64,000 nucleotides of DNA, taken from the NCBI RefSeq assembly GCF_047302405.1, contig NZ_CP154853.1:1054001-1118000 (forward strand), written 5' to 3'. The notes beneath the pieces are model-generated. The model did not search any database. It was not told the DNA's origin and saw only the letters and a list, made by a program, of their open reading frames with translations. The stretch comes from Alkalihalobacillus sp047302405. GTDB taxonomy: Bacteria > Bacillota > Bacilli > Bacillales > Bacillaceae_D. How positions within the stretch are numbered: the first letter of the stretch is position 1; each line of letters opens with the position of its first letter. Made by a program: the position numbers and the translations under genes. Positions 34,803 through 43,215 of the stretch are shown piece by piece.

Positions 34803-35582
34803 ATGGGTAACGATAAATTAGTTACATTGGATGATCGAGTGCCATCGTTAAAAGAACAGCGTAAGCAAAAAGCGAATCGCAGGTTGCTGTTTTTTTTATT
34901 GCTTTTCTTCCTGTTATTGCTACTGATCGTTTATATGCAGTCACCACTAAGTCATATTCGAAGTATTGAGGTGAATGGGCAATACATTGCTAGTGAAGAA
35001 GCAATAATTGAAGCGAGCGGTATGAATTTAGGCGATCACATTTGGAATATAAATGCAGAAGAAATTCAACAATTAATTGAACGACTTCCTGAGGTGCAAA
35101 AAGCGACTGTTGAAAGGCAATTTCCAACGACCGTTTTGATTGAAGTTGAAGAGTATCCGCGTGTTGCCTATTTATTAAAAGAGGACAAACTTTTTCCGAT
35201 TATGGCAAATGGTTTATTTTTGACTGAGTTAGGACGGCATGATTTCCCTTCGGATGCACCGATTATTATCGGACTTGAAGAAGGAGAGCTGTTAACTGAA
35301 CTTGCGGCGGAATTAGCTCTTTTGCCTGAACAAATAAGTGAACGTATCTCCCAAATTTTTCATGATGCTACTGAATCAGATCCGTATGCTATCACGTTAT
35401 TAATGACAGATGGTATTGAAGTTCGATCGACCGTTCCAAATTTTGCAGAATGGATGGCGCCTTATCCTTCTATTGCACAGGAAATAGATCGATCATTAAA
35501 TGGGGTTTTACATATGAAGATGAGCCCTTATTTTGAACAGTTTGATTTTGAGGAGGATGCAGAAGTTGAAGGTGAGGGGTAA
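34803..35582 (+). CDS. divIB: Cell division protein DivIB (FtsQ)
   Basis: 259 residues: charged cytoplasmic N-terminus, one membrane segment (about 27-46), POTRA domain beginning PLSHIRSIEVNGQYIASEEAI, then the FtsQ beta domain. Bitopic divisome protein acting with FtsL and DivIC outside the membrane. SD GGGAGATG. Heads divIB-ylxW-ylxX-sbp with overlaps or short gaps. Confidence 0.93.
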   Translation: MGNDKLVTLDDRVPSLKEQRKQKANRRLLFFLLLFFLLLLLIVYMQSPLSHIRSIEVNGQYIASEEAIIEASGMNLGDHIWNINAEEIQQLIERLPEVQKATVERQFPTTVLIEVEEYPRVAYLLKEDKLFPIMANGLFLTELGRHDFPSDAPIIIGLEEGELLTELAAELALLPEQISERISQIFHDATESDPYAITLLMTDGIEVRSTVPNFAEWMAPYPSIAQEIDRSLNGVLHMKMSPYFEQFDFEEDAEVEGEG

Positions 35583-36282
35583 ACACGTCATTTTATCCTT
35601 CGTTCTGTTCGTTTCTGGCTTTATTATTGCTTTGAGTTATCAGATTACGTATGAAAGGCAAGCATCAACAGGGCAAGAAGTAGAAACACAATGGAGATAT
35701 GAGGATGATTTAAGAGAGCAGATTGTAGAAACAGAAACATCAAATTATGAATTACAACAGGAGATTCTGGAGCTACAAGCTGAAGTAAGAGAGCTTGAAG
35801 AAGAATTTGCGAATTTAAATGTAGAAGAAGAAGTACGAAATAAAAATTTAATTGATGATATTGAGAGACTTAGAAAAATCGCAGGCACGGTTCCAGTGAA
35901 TGGCCCAGGGATTGAAATATCATTAGAAGATGCTGAGTATATGCCTACAGGTACGAACCCAAATGATTATATTGTTCATGAAGCTCATGTCCAGCAAGTG
36001 ATCGATGAATTGCTCGTTTCACAGGCAGAGGCTGTTGCGATAAATGGCTACCGCTTAACGAATCAATCCTTTATAAAATGTGTCGGACCGGTTATTTTAG
36101 TAGATGGACAAGCATCAGCAGCCCCATTTACGATTACGGCAATCGGTGATCCAGAGACTTTATTAGCTTCTTTAGATATTCTTGGTGGAGTGAAGGATCA
36201 GCTTGTGAATGAAGGGATAACAGTACGAATTCAAAAAAAGAATCAAATTGAGTTAAGTCCTTACTTATCGGAGAGCGGGTGA
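35566..36282 (+). CDS. ylxW: YlxW, DUF881 protein
   Basis: About 238 residues: N-terminal membrane segment (about 6-23), coiled coil (about 35-95) and DUF881 domain (GTVPVNGPGIEISLED onward). In B. subtilis ylxW and ylxX lie between divIB and sbp; function is not settled. GAGGAGG at 35550-35556 directs initiation to TTG 35566, inside the end of divIB (17-base overlap); ATG 35557 abuts the SD. Confidence 0.85.
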   Translation: MKVRGKHVILSFVLFVSGFIIALSYQITYERQASTGQEVETQWRYEDDLREQIVETETSNYELQQEILELQAEVRELEEEFANLNVEEEVRNKNLIDDIERLRKIAGTVPVNGPGIEISLEDAEYMPTGTNPNDYIVHEAHVQQVIDELLVSQAEAVAINGYRLTNQSFIKCVGPVILVDGQASAAPFTITAIGDPETLLASLDILGGVKDQLVNEGITVRIQKKNQIELSPYLSESG

Positions 36283-36290
36283 TAAGTAAG

Positions 36291-37001
36291 ATGAAGCAAG
36301 TTTGGATTTTTACAATAGTAGCTTGTATTATTGGGTTTATGATTACCGTACAATACCAATCTCTTCAGGTAGAAGAGCCGACGGTACGTGATACACGCGA
36401 TGTGAGGGAGCTAAGGGAATTATTAAGACAATCCCAAGAAAATCGCATTCAGCTAATGGAAGAAATTGACAAGTTGAAATTATTAGTTATGGAATATGAG
36501 ACGACTCTAAATAATCGTGAAGATGTTGTGACAGTATTAGAAAATCAAATTGAAGAGTTAAAAGCGACGGCTAGTTTATCTGAAATAACTGGCGATGGGG
36601 TTGTGATAAGAATCGAGTCTCTTATCCAAGATGAATTTCTTGGTAAGGAAAAAAGAACTCCACCTCCTGAACTTTTTCGATTTTTATTAAATGAGGTAAA
36701 AAGTTTCGGTGCGAAAGAAATTGCGGTTGGTACTGAACGAATCATTACGACCTCTGCTTTTCGTGAAGTGAACGGTATAACTCAATTAAATTATAAGAGA
36801 ATCCCCCCTCTTCCGTTAGAAGTAAAAGTCATAAGTGATAATCCAGAAAGGCTTCATAACGAACTGCTCGTATCGAGTTCGATTGAGGAATTCGAGGTCT
36901 TTGGTTATTTAATATCGATAACTTTGGAAGAGAACCTTTCTTTGCCGGCCTTTGAACAAACACCGAGGGTTCGCTATATGGAAGAAGTGAAGGGGGAGTA
37001 A
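36291..37001 (+). CDS. ylxX: YlxX, second DUF881 protein
   Basis: About 236 residues: membrane segment (about 4-22), coiled coil (about 35-90) and DUF881 domain (EITGDGVVIRIE). A tandem paralogue of ylxW. GTG 36279 overlaps the ylxW stop, but GCGGGTG at 36275-36281 is best spaced for ATG 36291. sbp follows 5 bases later. Confidence 0.85.
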   Translation: MKQVWIFTIVACIIGFMITVQYQSLQVEEPTVRDTRDVRELRELLRQSQENRIQLMEEIDKLKLLVMEYETTLNNREDVVTVLENQIEELKATASLSEITGDGVVIRIESLIQDEFLGKEKRTPPPELFRFLLNEVKSFGAKEIAVGTERIITTSAFREVNGITQLNYKRIPPLPLEVKVISDNPERLHNELLVSSSIEEFEVFGYLISITLEENLSLPAFEQTPRVRYMEEVKGE

Positions 37002-37006
37002 TCTAA

Positions 37007-37357
37007 ATGTGGTTACCTATATTAGGGTTAATAATTGGGATCGTTTTAGGGATTTTAACGGAATTTCGTGTTCCGACAGAGTATTCGAGCTACTTATCGA
37101 TTGCTGTATTAGCCGCATTAGACACTCTTTTTGGTGGAATCAGAGCCCATATGCAAGAAAGTTTTAATTCCAATGTGTTTTTATCAGGTTTTTTCTTTAA
37201 TATTATTTTAGCTGCAGGTTTAGCTTTTCTAGGTGTTCATCTTGGTGTAGACTTATATTTAGCGGCGATTTTTGCTTTTGGTGTTCGTTTATTCAATAAT
37301 ATAGCGGTCATTAGAAGAATCGTTTTAGCAAACTGGCAAGCTAAAAAAAGAAAATAG
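37007..37357 (+). CDS. sbp: Small basic protein Sbp (DUF1290)
   Basis: 116 residues, about four membrane segments, basic C-terminal end WQAKKRK. Matches Sbp, a membrane protein of unknown function encoded just before ftsA in Bacillus. GGGGGAG SD. Last gene of the divIB unit. Confidence 0.88.
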   Translation: MWLPILGLIIGIVLGILTEFRVPTEYSSYLSIAVLAALDTLFGGIRAHMQESFNSNVFLSGFFFNIILAAGLAFLGVHLGVDLYLAAIFAFGVRLFNNIAVIRRIVLANWQAKKRK

Positions 37358-37398
37358 GAAGAAGTTATCGATTTATTTGGACAAATCCGTTTTAATTA

Positions 37399-37437
37399 AG
37401 AGGAAATAGACGGTTTCATGTTGAATATGGTTATAAT
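37399..37437 (+). promoter_or_regulatory. Sigma-H promoter (and possible sigma-A) before ftsA-ftsZ
   Basis: AGAGGAAAT (37399-37407), 12 bases, GTTGAATAT (37420-37428) matches the sigma-H pattern RNAGGAWWW / RNNGAATWW at every defined position. A TATAAT at 37432-37437 may be an overlapping sigma-A -10. B. subtilis also drives ftsAZ from a sigma-H promoter at the onset of sporulation. Confidence 0.75.
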
Positions 37438-37582
37438 TAATCTCTATATGTATTAGCAGTTTCAATATGTAAGAGAAGCAATTTTGTTCTATTTCATCAT
37501 GAGACTCATTCTATTGTAGTGATTCTTAAATGTTAAATTTCAAGTGTTCGTTTCACTTTATATAATAAGGAGGTGCCACAGA

Positions 37583-38869
37583 ATGAACAACAATGAAATT
37601 TATGTTAGTTTAGACATCGGTACATCCAATGTCAGAGTGATCATTGGAGAAATTTCAAATAGGACAATTAATATTATTGGAGTAGGGTCAACCCCTTCTA
37701 ATGGAATTAAAAAAGGGGCAATTGTTGATATAGATGAAACGGTTCAATCGATTAAGCGAGCAGTAGAACAAGCTGAAAGAATGGTCGGATTATCTATTAA
37801 ACAAGTAATAGTAGGGATAAACGGTAACCATGTTCAATTGCAACCTTGCCATGGAGTGGTCGCTGTATCAAGTCCTGATAGAGAAATTGGAAATGAGGAT
37901 ATTGCAAGAGTCATTGATGCGGCACAAGTGGTATCAATTCCGCCTGAACGTGAGATCATTGACGTCATTCCTCAGCAGTTTATTGTAGATGGATTAGATG
38001 AAATTAATGATCCACGTGGTATGATTGGTGTCCGCCTTGAAATGGAAGGGACGATTATTACCGGATCAAAAACGATTTTACATAATTTGCTTCGCTGTGT
38101 AGAAAGAGCTGGACTTCAAATTGCAGATGTATGCTTGCAACCACTTGCGGCTGGATCAGTTGCAGTATCAAAGGATGAAAAGAGTTTAGGTGTTTGTTTA
38201 ATTGATATTGGTGGTGGGTCTGTTACCATTTCTATCTTTGAACAAGGGACTCTACAAGCGACTTCTGTTTTACCAATCGGCGGAGATCACATTACAAATG
38301 ATATTGCGATAGGGTTAAGAACTTCAACAGAAGAAGCAGAACGCGTAAAAGTAAAGCATGGACATGCCTATATTGACGAAGCTTCTGAGGATGAAAAGTT
38401 TACCGTCGCTGTAATTGGGTCAAATGAAAAACAGAATTTTAATCAATTTGAATTGGCTCATATTATTGAGCCGAGGATTGAAGAAGTTTTTGAATTGATT
38501 TACCGTGAACTGATGAGGCTAGGGTATAAAGATTTTCCTGGTGGTTTTGTTTTAACGGGCGGCACCGCAATGATACCTGGAATCCTCGAGCTTGCACGTG
38601 AACTGTTAGAAGGTAATATTCGAATTGCGATACCGGATTATATTGGTGTCAGGGAATCACAGTATACGACAAGTATTGGCTTAATCCAATTTGCTTATAA
38701 AAACGTGAAAGTACAAGGGAAAGAAGTAGCAGCTTCTGTAAGTGATGGTGAACAGCCAACTTATAAAGAAGAAGAGCCACGTCATAAAAAGCAAACGAAG
38801 GATCAAGATGGAAAAAGTGAGAAGCCAAAAGCAAAAATGAAAAATTTCTTTAAAGTATTTTTTGAATAG
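37583..38869 (+). CDS. ftsA: Cell division protein FtsA
   Basis: 428 residues, actin-like. Phosphate 1 loop YVSLDIGTSNVRVIIGE at about 6-22, LIDIGGGSVTISIF and FVLTGGTAMIPGI; C-terminal basic amphipathic tail (AKMKNFFKVFFE) for membrane binding. Tethers FtsZ to the membrane. AAGGAGGTG at 37567-37575 sets ATG 37583; the frame opens earlier at 37544 without SD. Confidence 0.96.
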   Translation: MNNNEIYVSLDIGTSNVRVIIGEISNRTINIIGVGSTPSNGIKKGAIVDIDETVQSIKRAVEQAERMVGLSIKQVIVGINGNHVQLQPCHGVVAVSSPDREIGNEDIARVIDAAQVVSIPPEREIIDVIPQQFIVDGLDEINDPRGMIGVRLEMEGTIITGSKTILHNLLRCVERAGLQIADVCLQPLAAGSVAVSKDEKSLGVCLIDIGGGSVTISIFEQGTLQATSVLPIGGDHITNDIAIGLRTSTEEAERVKVKHGHAYIDEASEDEKFTVAVIGSNEKQNFNQFELAHIIEPRIEEVFELIYRELMRLGYKDFPGGFVLTGGTAMIPGILELARELLEGNIRIAIPDYIGVRESQYTTSIGLIQFAYKNVKVQGKEVAASVSDGEQPTYKEEEPRHKKQTKDQDGKSEKPKAKMKNFFKVFFE

Positions 38870-38902
38870 TAGTGAATGTTAGTCTGATTAGGGGGACCTC
38901 AA

Positions 38903-40048
38903 ATGTTAGAGTTTGAAATGGATATGGATCAATTAGCACAAATTAAAGTAATCGGTGTTGGCGGTGGTGGAAGTAACGCTGTAAACCGAATGATTGAAAA
39001 TGGATTACAAGGTGTTGATTTTATTGCTGTTAACACAGACGCACAAGCTCTACACCTTTCAAAAGCAGAAGCGAAATTACAACTTGGTGGAAAGCTCACA
39101 AGAGGACTTGGAGCTGGGGCAAATCCTGACATCGGGAAAAAAGCAGCAGAAGAAAGTCGTGAACATTTAGAAGAAGTTTTACAAGGCTCAGATATGGTCT
39201 TTATTACCGCTGGAATGGGTGGAGGTACTGGAACAGGTGCTGCTCCAGTTATCGCCGAAGTAGCAAAAGAACTAGGGGCTTTAACAGTAGGTGTTGTCAC
39301 TAGACCGTTCACATTTGAAGGTCGTAAGCGTCAAACTCAAGCAGCCGCTGGTATTGAAGCTTTAAAAGAAAAAGTCGATACATTAATTGTCATTCCAAAT
39401 GATCGACTATTAGAGATTGTTGATAAGAATACGCCAATGCTTGAAGCGTTCCGTGAAGCAGATAATGTTTTACGTCAAGGTGTACAAGGTATTTCTGATT
39501 TAATCGCTGTTCCTGGATTAATTAACCTTGATTTCGCTGATGTCAAAACGATCATGAGTGAAAAAGGTTCAGCTCTTATGGGAATTGGGATTGCAACAGG
39601 TGAAAATCGTGCTGCTGAAGCGGCAAAAAAGGCGATTTCAAGCCCATTACTTGAAACCTCTGTAGATGGGGCTCAAGGGGTATTAATGAATATTACAGGT
39701 GGTTCGAACTTGAGCTTATATGAAGTTCATGAAGCAGCTGAAATTGTTTCAGCCGCATCTGATTCTGAAGTGAATATGATCTTTGGTTCTGTCATCAGTG
39801 AGAATTTAAAAGATGAAATTGTTGTTACGGTTATTGCGACTGGTTTTGAGGATGTAGAAAGTAAAACTCCTCACCACCGTCCAAGTCCATCAAAAATGGT
39901 CAAACAAAAACCAAGACAAGAAGAACCACAGCAAAAAGAACCTCGTTTTAATCAAGCTCAAAGTCAACCTAGTACTCCGAATGATGAGCCGGCTGATACG
40001 TTAGATATACCGACATTTTTAAGAAATCGTCGTAATCGTAATCGTTAA
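38903..40048 (+). CDS. ftsZ: Cell division protein FtsZ
   Basis: 381 residues, tubulin-like GTPase. GTP signature GGGTGTG at 106-112, variable linker after about 320, and the conserved C-terminal peptide DIPTFLRNR for FtsA, SepF and EzrA binding, followed by a basic tail. Forms the Z ring. AGGGGGACC SD. Ends at a terminator. Confidence 0.98.
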   Translation: MLEFEMDMDQLAQIKVIGVGGGGSNAVNRMIENGLQGVDFIAVNTDAQALHLSKAEAKLQLGGKLTRGLGAGANPDIGKKAAEESREHLEEVLQGSDMVFITAGMGGGTGTGAAPVIAEVAKELGALTVGVVTRPFTFEGRKRQTQAAAGIEALKEKVDTLIVIPNDRLLEIVDKNTPMLEAFREADNVLRQGVQGISDLIAVPGLINLDFADVKTIMSEKGSALMGIGIATGENRAAEAAKKAISSPLLETSVDGAQGVLMNITGGSNLSLYEVHEAAEIVSAASDSEVNMIFGSVISENLKDEIVVTVIATGFEDVESKTPHHRPSPSKMVKQKPRQEEPQQKEPRFNQAQSQPSTPNDEPADTLDIPTFLRNRRNRNR

Positions 40049-40056
40049 TTCAATCC

Positions 40057-40101
40057 AAAAGCTACTTTCTTTTCACAATCGTGAACAGAGAGTAGCTTTT
40101 T
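40057..40101 (+). terminator. Terminator of ftsAZ
   Basis: AAAAGCTACT (40057-40066) and AGTAGCTTTT (40091-40100), with nested TTCAC/GTGAA and trailing T residues. Confidence 0.88.
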
Positions 40102-40189
40102 CTTCTATTTCCTTCCTTATTTCCTAAAAATATATTGTGACAGAAATACCAAAAATCTTTCAAAATAACAAGTTGAAACTCGCCATGAA

Positions 40190-40222
40190 GTGACAGACTT
40201 AGAGGGGCTAAAGATTTATACT
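40190..40222 (+). promoter_or_regulatory. Long-spacer promoter of spoIIGA (Spo0A-type)
   Basis: GTGACA (40190-40195) and TATACT (40217-40222), near-consensus sigma-A hexamers 21 bases apart. B. subtilis spoIIG has the same kind of over-long spacer and depends on Spo0A. TGACAGA occurs at 40191 and again at 40138 and may be a degenerate 0A box; no perfect TGTCGAA is present. Confidence 0.6.
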
Positions 40223-40251
40223 TATAAAAAATAATGAATGAGGGAGTAGCC

Positions 40252-41178
40252 ATGATTGTTTATCTCGACCTCATCTGGTTATTGAACTTTTTTATTGATT
40301 ATTTGCTTATTGCTTTGACTGCTCTTGTATTAAAAAGAAGGTTCAAACATGTTCGTTTTATTTTAGCGGCTTTTATTGCTTCCTTTATTGTGATTCTTAT
40401 GTTTACACCTTTTGCAGATCTCGTTTATTCACCATGGTTTAAATTGATTTATTCAGCGTTAATTGTTTGGGTCGCTTTTGGGTACGAAAGGTTACGCTTT
40501 TTTATTCAAAATCTCCTGATGTTCTACTTTGTAACGTTTATGACAGGAGGTGCCCTATTTGCTTTACACTTTTTTTGGCAAACTGAATTGGACATCCTTT
40601 CAAGTTTTTCACCACAAAATGGAATCTTTATCGGAAGTTCGATAAGTTGGGTTTTTGTTTTAATCGGTTTTCCACTCGTTTGGTATTTTTCAAAACAGCG
40701 ATTTGAAACGATTGAAATAAAAAGAATTCAAGCGGACCAAATGGCAAAAGTGACTCTTTTTATTGATCACTTTGAAATTAAAACGATAGGGTTAGTCGAT
40801 ACAGGCAATCAACTTCTTTGTCCGATTACGAAACAGCCTGTGATGATTATTGAAGGTTCCTTATTATATGAAACGTATAGTGAGGCCGTTGTAAAGGAGC
40901 TAAGTCAAATTGCGGAGGGAAAAGATGAACTATTACCAGAAACGGAAAAGTTAGCTCACCGTGTTCGGATTATTCCTTACCGAGTTGTCGGTCAGGCTTC
41001 CCCATTTTTAACGGCACTAAAACCAGACAAAGTAGAAATTGTATTTAACAATGAACGATATGAAACTGAAAAAGTATTATTAGGGTTGCAGGAAGGCGAA
41101 TTATCAGCAGATGGCCTTTTTACGAGTATTATTCACCCGAAACTTGTGCAAGGACCAGTCTTAGAAAAATTAGCATGA
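40252..41178 (+). CDS. spoIIGA: Pro-sigma-E processing protease SpoIIGA
   Basis: 308 residues: five hydrophobic segments in the N-terminal half (about 1-150), then an aspartic-protease-like domain with VDTGNQLLCPI (Asp-Thr-Gly). It cleaves pro-sigma-E in the mother cell after asymmetric division. GAGGGAG SD and ATG 40252; an upstream in-frame start at 40234 lies before the SD. Separated from sigE by repeats. Confidence 0.93.
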   Translation: MIVYLDLIWLLNFFIDYLLIALTALVLKRRFKHVRFILAAFIASFIVILMFTPFADLVYSPWFKLIYSALIVWVAFGYERLRFFIQNLLMFYFVTFMTGGALFALHFFWQTELDILSSFSPQNGIFIGSSISWVFVLIGFPLVWYFSKQRFETIEIKRIQADQMAKVTLFIDHFEIKTIGLVDTGNQLLCPITKQPVMIIEGSLLYETYSEAVVKELSQIAEGKDELLPETEKLAHRVRIIPYRVVGQASPFLTALKPDKVEIVFNNERYETEKVLLGLQEGELSADGLFTSIIHPKLVQGPVLEKLA

Positions 41179-41195
41179 TAACAATCTAAATGCTA

Positions 41196-41365
41196 CTGTT
41201 AGCAGCTCGAGAAAAACCGGTCGTCTTTATGAAGACAAAAAGCGTCTTCAACAGCCGCCCTGTGCCCACAGGACGTGGGTACAGGACGTCGCGAACTTAG
41301 CGTTGATCCTTAATATTTCTCACTTCTGAGCAAACGGACTTCGCTTTATAACCAATCTAGCTACG
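41196..41365 (+). repeat. Dispersed hairpin repeat, family 2, copy C
   Basis: Largest copy. AGCAGCTCGAGAAAAACCGG, hairpin GAAGAC-AAAAAGC-GTCTTC, then CCTGTGCCCAC paired with GTGGGTACAGG, the ACGTCGCGAACTTAGCGTTG segment also present in copy A, and the end ACTTCTGAGCAAACGGACTT. Begins 18 bases after spoIIGA. Confidence 0.8.
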
Positions 41366-41474
41366 TCCGTTAGAAGCTCGAGAAAAATCGGTCGTCCTTA
41401 TGAAGACAAAAAGCGTCTTCAACAGCCGCCCTGTATTTTTTCTCGCTTCTGAGCAAACGGACTTCGCTTTATAA
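41366..41474 (+). repeat. Dispersed hairpin repeat, family 2, copy D
   Basis: CCGTTAGAAGCTCGAGAAAAA, hairpin GAAGAC (41402-41407) with GTCTTC (41415-41420), then TTTTTTCTCGCTTCTGAGC and ACTTCGCTTTATAA, ending three bases before the sigE SD. Tandem with copy C. Confidence 0.8.
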
Positions 41475-41489
41475 ATAAGGAGGAAAACG

Positions 41490-42209
41490 ATGAAAAAGAT
41501 AAAATTAAAATTTACGCTACTGTGGTATCGGATTATGCATCGCCTTGGCATGAAATCAGATGAAATATACTACATAGGAGGCAGTGAGGCGTTGCCGCCA
41601 CCGTTATCTAAGGAGGAAGAGGCACACCTATTAAAAAAGCTCCCTAGTGGTGACAAAGCGGTTCGTTCCGTATTAATTGAACGAAATTTGCGACTTGTCG
41701 TTTATATCGCCAGAAAATTTGAAAATACAGGTATTAATATTGAGGACCTCATCAGTATCGGCACGATAGGATTAATTAAGGCGGTTAATACCTTTAATCC
41801 CGAGAAAAAAATTAAATTAGCCACTTATGCTTCACGTTGTATTGAAAATGAAATTTTAATGTATTTAAGAAGAAATAATAAAACGCGTTCAGAAGTCTCC
41901 TTTGATGAACCACTTAATATTGATTGGGATGGCAACGAGCTTTTATTATCAGATGTGTTAGGGACCGAGGATGACATTATCACAAAAGGCATTGAAGATA
42001 AAGTGGATCGCAAGTTACTAGTAAAAGCGTTGCATACGTTGAATGAACGTGAAAAACAAATTATGGAGCTTCGATTTGGGTTAGCGGGTGATGAAGAAAA
42101 GACGCAAAAAGATGTGGCTGATATGCTTGGAATTTCACAATCCTATATTTCACGCTTAGAAAAAAGAATTATTAAAAGATTGCAAAAAGAATTTAATAAA
42201 ATGGTTTAA
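41490..42209 (+). CDS. sigE: RNA polymerase sigma factor SigE (pro-sigma-E)
   Basis: 239 residues. The N-terminal pro-sequence (about 1-27, membrane-associated) is present, then sigma-70 regions 2 (RNLRLVVYIARKFENTGINIEDL) and 4 (ADMLGISQSYISRLEKRI). Early mother-cell sigma factor activated by SpoIIGA. AAGGAGGAAAACG SD follows repeat copy D immediately. Normally cotranscribed with spoIIGA. Confidence 0.96.
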   Translation: MKKIKLKFTLLWYRIMHRLGMKSDEIYYIGGSEALPPPLSKEEEAHLLKKLPSGDKAVRSVLIERNLRLVVYIARKFENTGINIEDLISIGTIGLIKAVNTFNPEKKIKLATYASRCIENEILMYLRRNNKTRSEVSFDEPLNIDWDGNELLLSDVLGTEDDIITKGIEDKVDRKLLVKALHTLNEREKQIMELRFGLAGDEEKTQKDVADMLGISQSYISRLEKRIIKRLQKEFNKMV

Positions 42210-42251
42210 TCGTTCATGAAAAAAATAATTGCTTTTTTATTTATTGTCATA

Positions 42252-42306
42252 GCACAGTTTGTTTCTATTTTTGATTAAAAATGGAAATGGGCTGTGCATA
42301 TTTTTT
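42252..42306 (+). terminator. Terminator after sigE, overlapping the sigG promoter
   Basis: GCACAG (42252-42257) pairs with CTGTGC (42292-42297), enclosing TTTC..ATTTTT/AAAAAT..GAAA, followed by ATATTTTTT. Its 3' arm and T run coincide with the -35 and spacer of the sigma-F-type promoter. Confidence 0.65.
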
Positions 42307-42324
42307 CCTGCGGAGGAGATACTT
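42296..42324 (+). promoter_or_regulatory. Sigma-F-type promoter of sigG
   Basis: GCATA (42296-42300), 14 bases, GGAGATACTT (42315-42324). The -35 matches GYATA; the -10 matches GGNNANANTR except for the last base. B. subtilis sigG (spoIIIG) is transcribed by sigma-F in the forespore. Confidence 0.7.
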
Positions 42325-42360
42325 ATTTTGACATCATCTCCCGGGTCAGGAGGGAAAGAA

Positions 42361-43146
42361 TTGACACGAAATAAAGTTGAAATATGCGGTGTAGATACAT
42401 CTAAGTTACCAGTATTAAAAAACACAGAAATGCGAGAGTTATTTGTCAAGTTACAAAGTGGAGAGTTAAGTGCACGTGAAAAGCTAGTGAATGGTAATTT
42501 AAGGTTAGTTTTAAGTGTCATTCAACGTTTTAATAATCGTGGTGAATTCGTTGACGACCTTTTTCAAGTCGGTTGTATTGGCTTGATGAAGTCGATTGAT
42601 AATTTTGATTTAGGTCAAAACGTCAAATTCTCAACTTATGCTGTACCGATGATTATCGGTGAGATTCGTCGTTATTTGCGAGATAATAATCCGATACGAG
42701 TATCACGGTCATTACGTGACATCGCGTATAAAGCTCTTCAAGTTCGCGATCAATTAATGGCTGAGAAGAAACGAGAAAAAGAACCAACCGTACAAGAAAT
42801 AGCAAAAATTCTTGAAGTACCGAAAGAAGATGTCGTTTTTGCATTAGATGCGATTCAAGACCCGGTCTCGTTATTTGAACCGATATATAATGATGGGGGC
42901 GACCCGATTTTTGTAATGGATCAAATAAGTGACGATCGAAATAAAGATATAAATTGGGTGGAAGAAATTGCGTTAAAAGAAGCGATGGTTCGCTTGAATG
43001 ATCGTGAAAAAATGATTTTAAATATGCGTTTTTATCAAGGGAAAACTCAAATGGAAGTTGCCGAAGAAATTGGTATTTCACAGGCACAAGTTTCCAGACT
43101 CGAAAAAGCCGCCATCCAACAAATGAATAAACATGCTCAAAGTTAA
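42361..43146 (+). CDS. sigG: RNA polymerase sigma factor SigG
   Basis: 261 residues starting MTRNKVEICGVDTSKLPVLKN, the sigma-G N-terminus. Region 2 (FQVGCIGLMKSIDNFDLGQN), region 3 and region 4 (VAEEIGISQAQVSRLEKAA) are intact. Late forespore sigma factor. The start is TTG 42361, six bases after AGGAGGG; in-frame upstream codons from 42259 lie in the promoter region and are not translated. Confidence 0.95.
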   Translation: MTRNKVEICGVDTSKLPVLKNTEMRELFVKLQSGELSAREKLVNGNLRLVLSVIQRFNNRGEFVDDLFQVGCIGLMKSIDNFDLGQNVKFSTYAVPMIIGEIRRYLRDNNPIRVSRSLRDIAYKALQVRDQLMAEKKREKEPTVQEIAKILEVPKEDVVFALDAIQDPVSLFEPIYNDGGDPIFVMDQISDDRNKDINWVEEIALKEAMVRLNDREKMILNMRFYQGKTQMEVAEEIGISQAQVSRLEKAAIQQMNKHAQS

Positions 43147-43174
43147 AGGGACCCGATTGCGGTCTCTTTTTTTT
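43145..43174 (+). terminator. Terminator of sigG
   Basis: AAAGGGACC (43145-43153) pairs with GGTCTCTTT (43161-43169), one G-U, plus a T run. Confidence 0.85.
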
Positions 43175-43215
43175 AGTTAAAGGGACGCTGAATATGAGTG
43201 GTCTACGATGGATAT

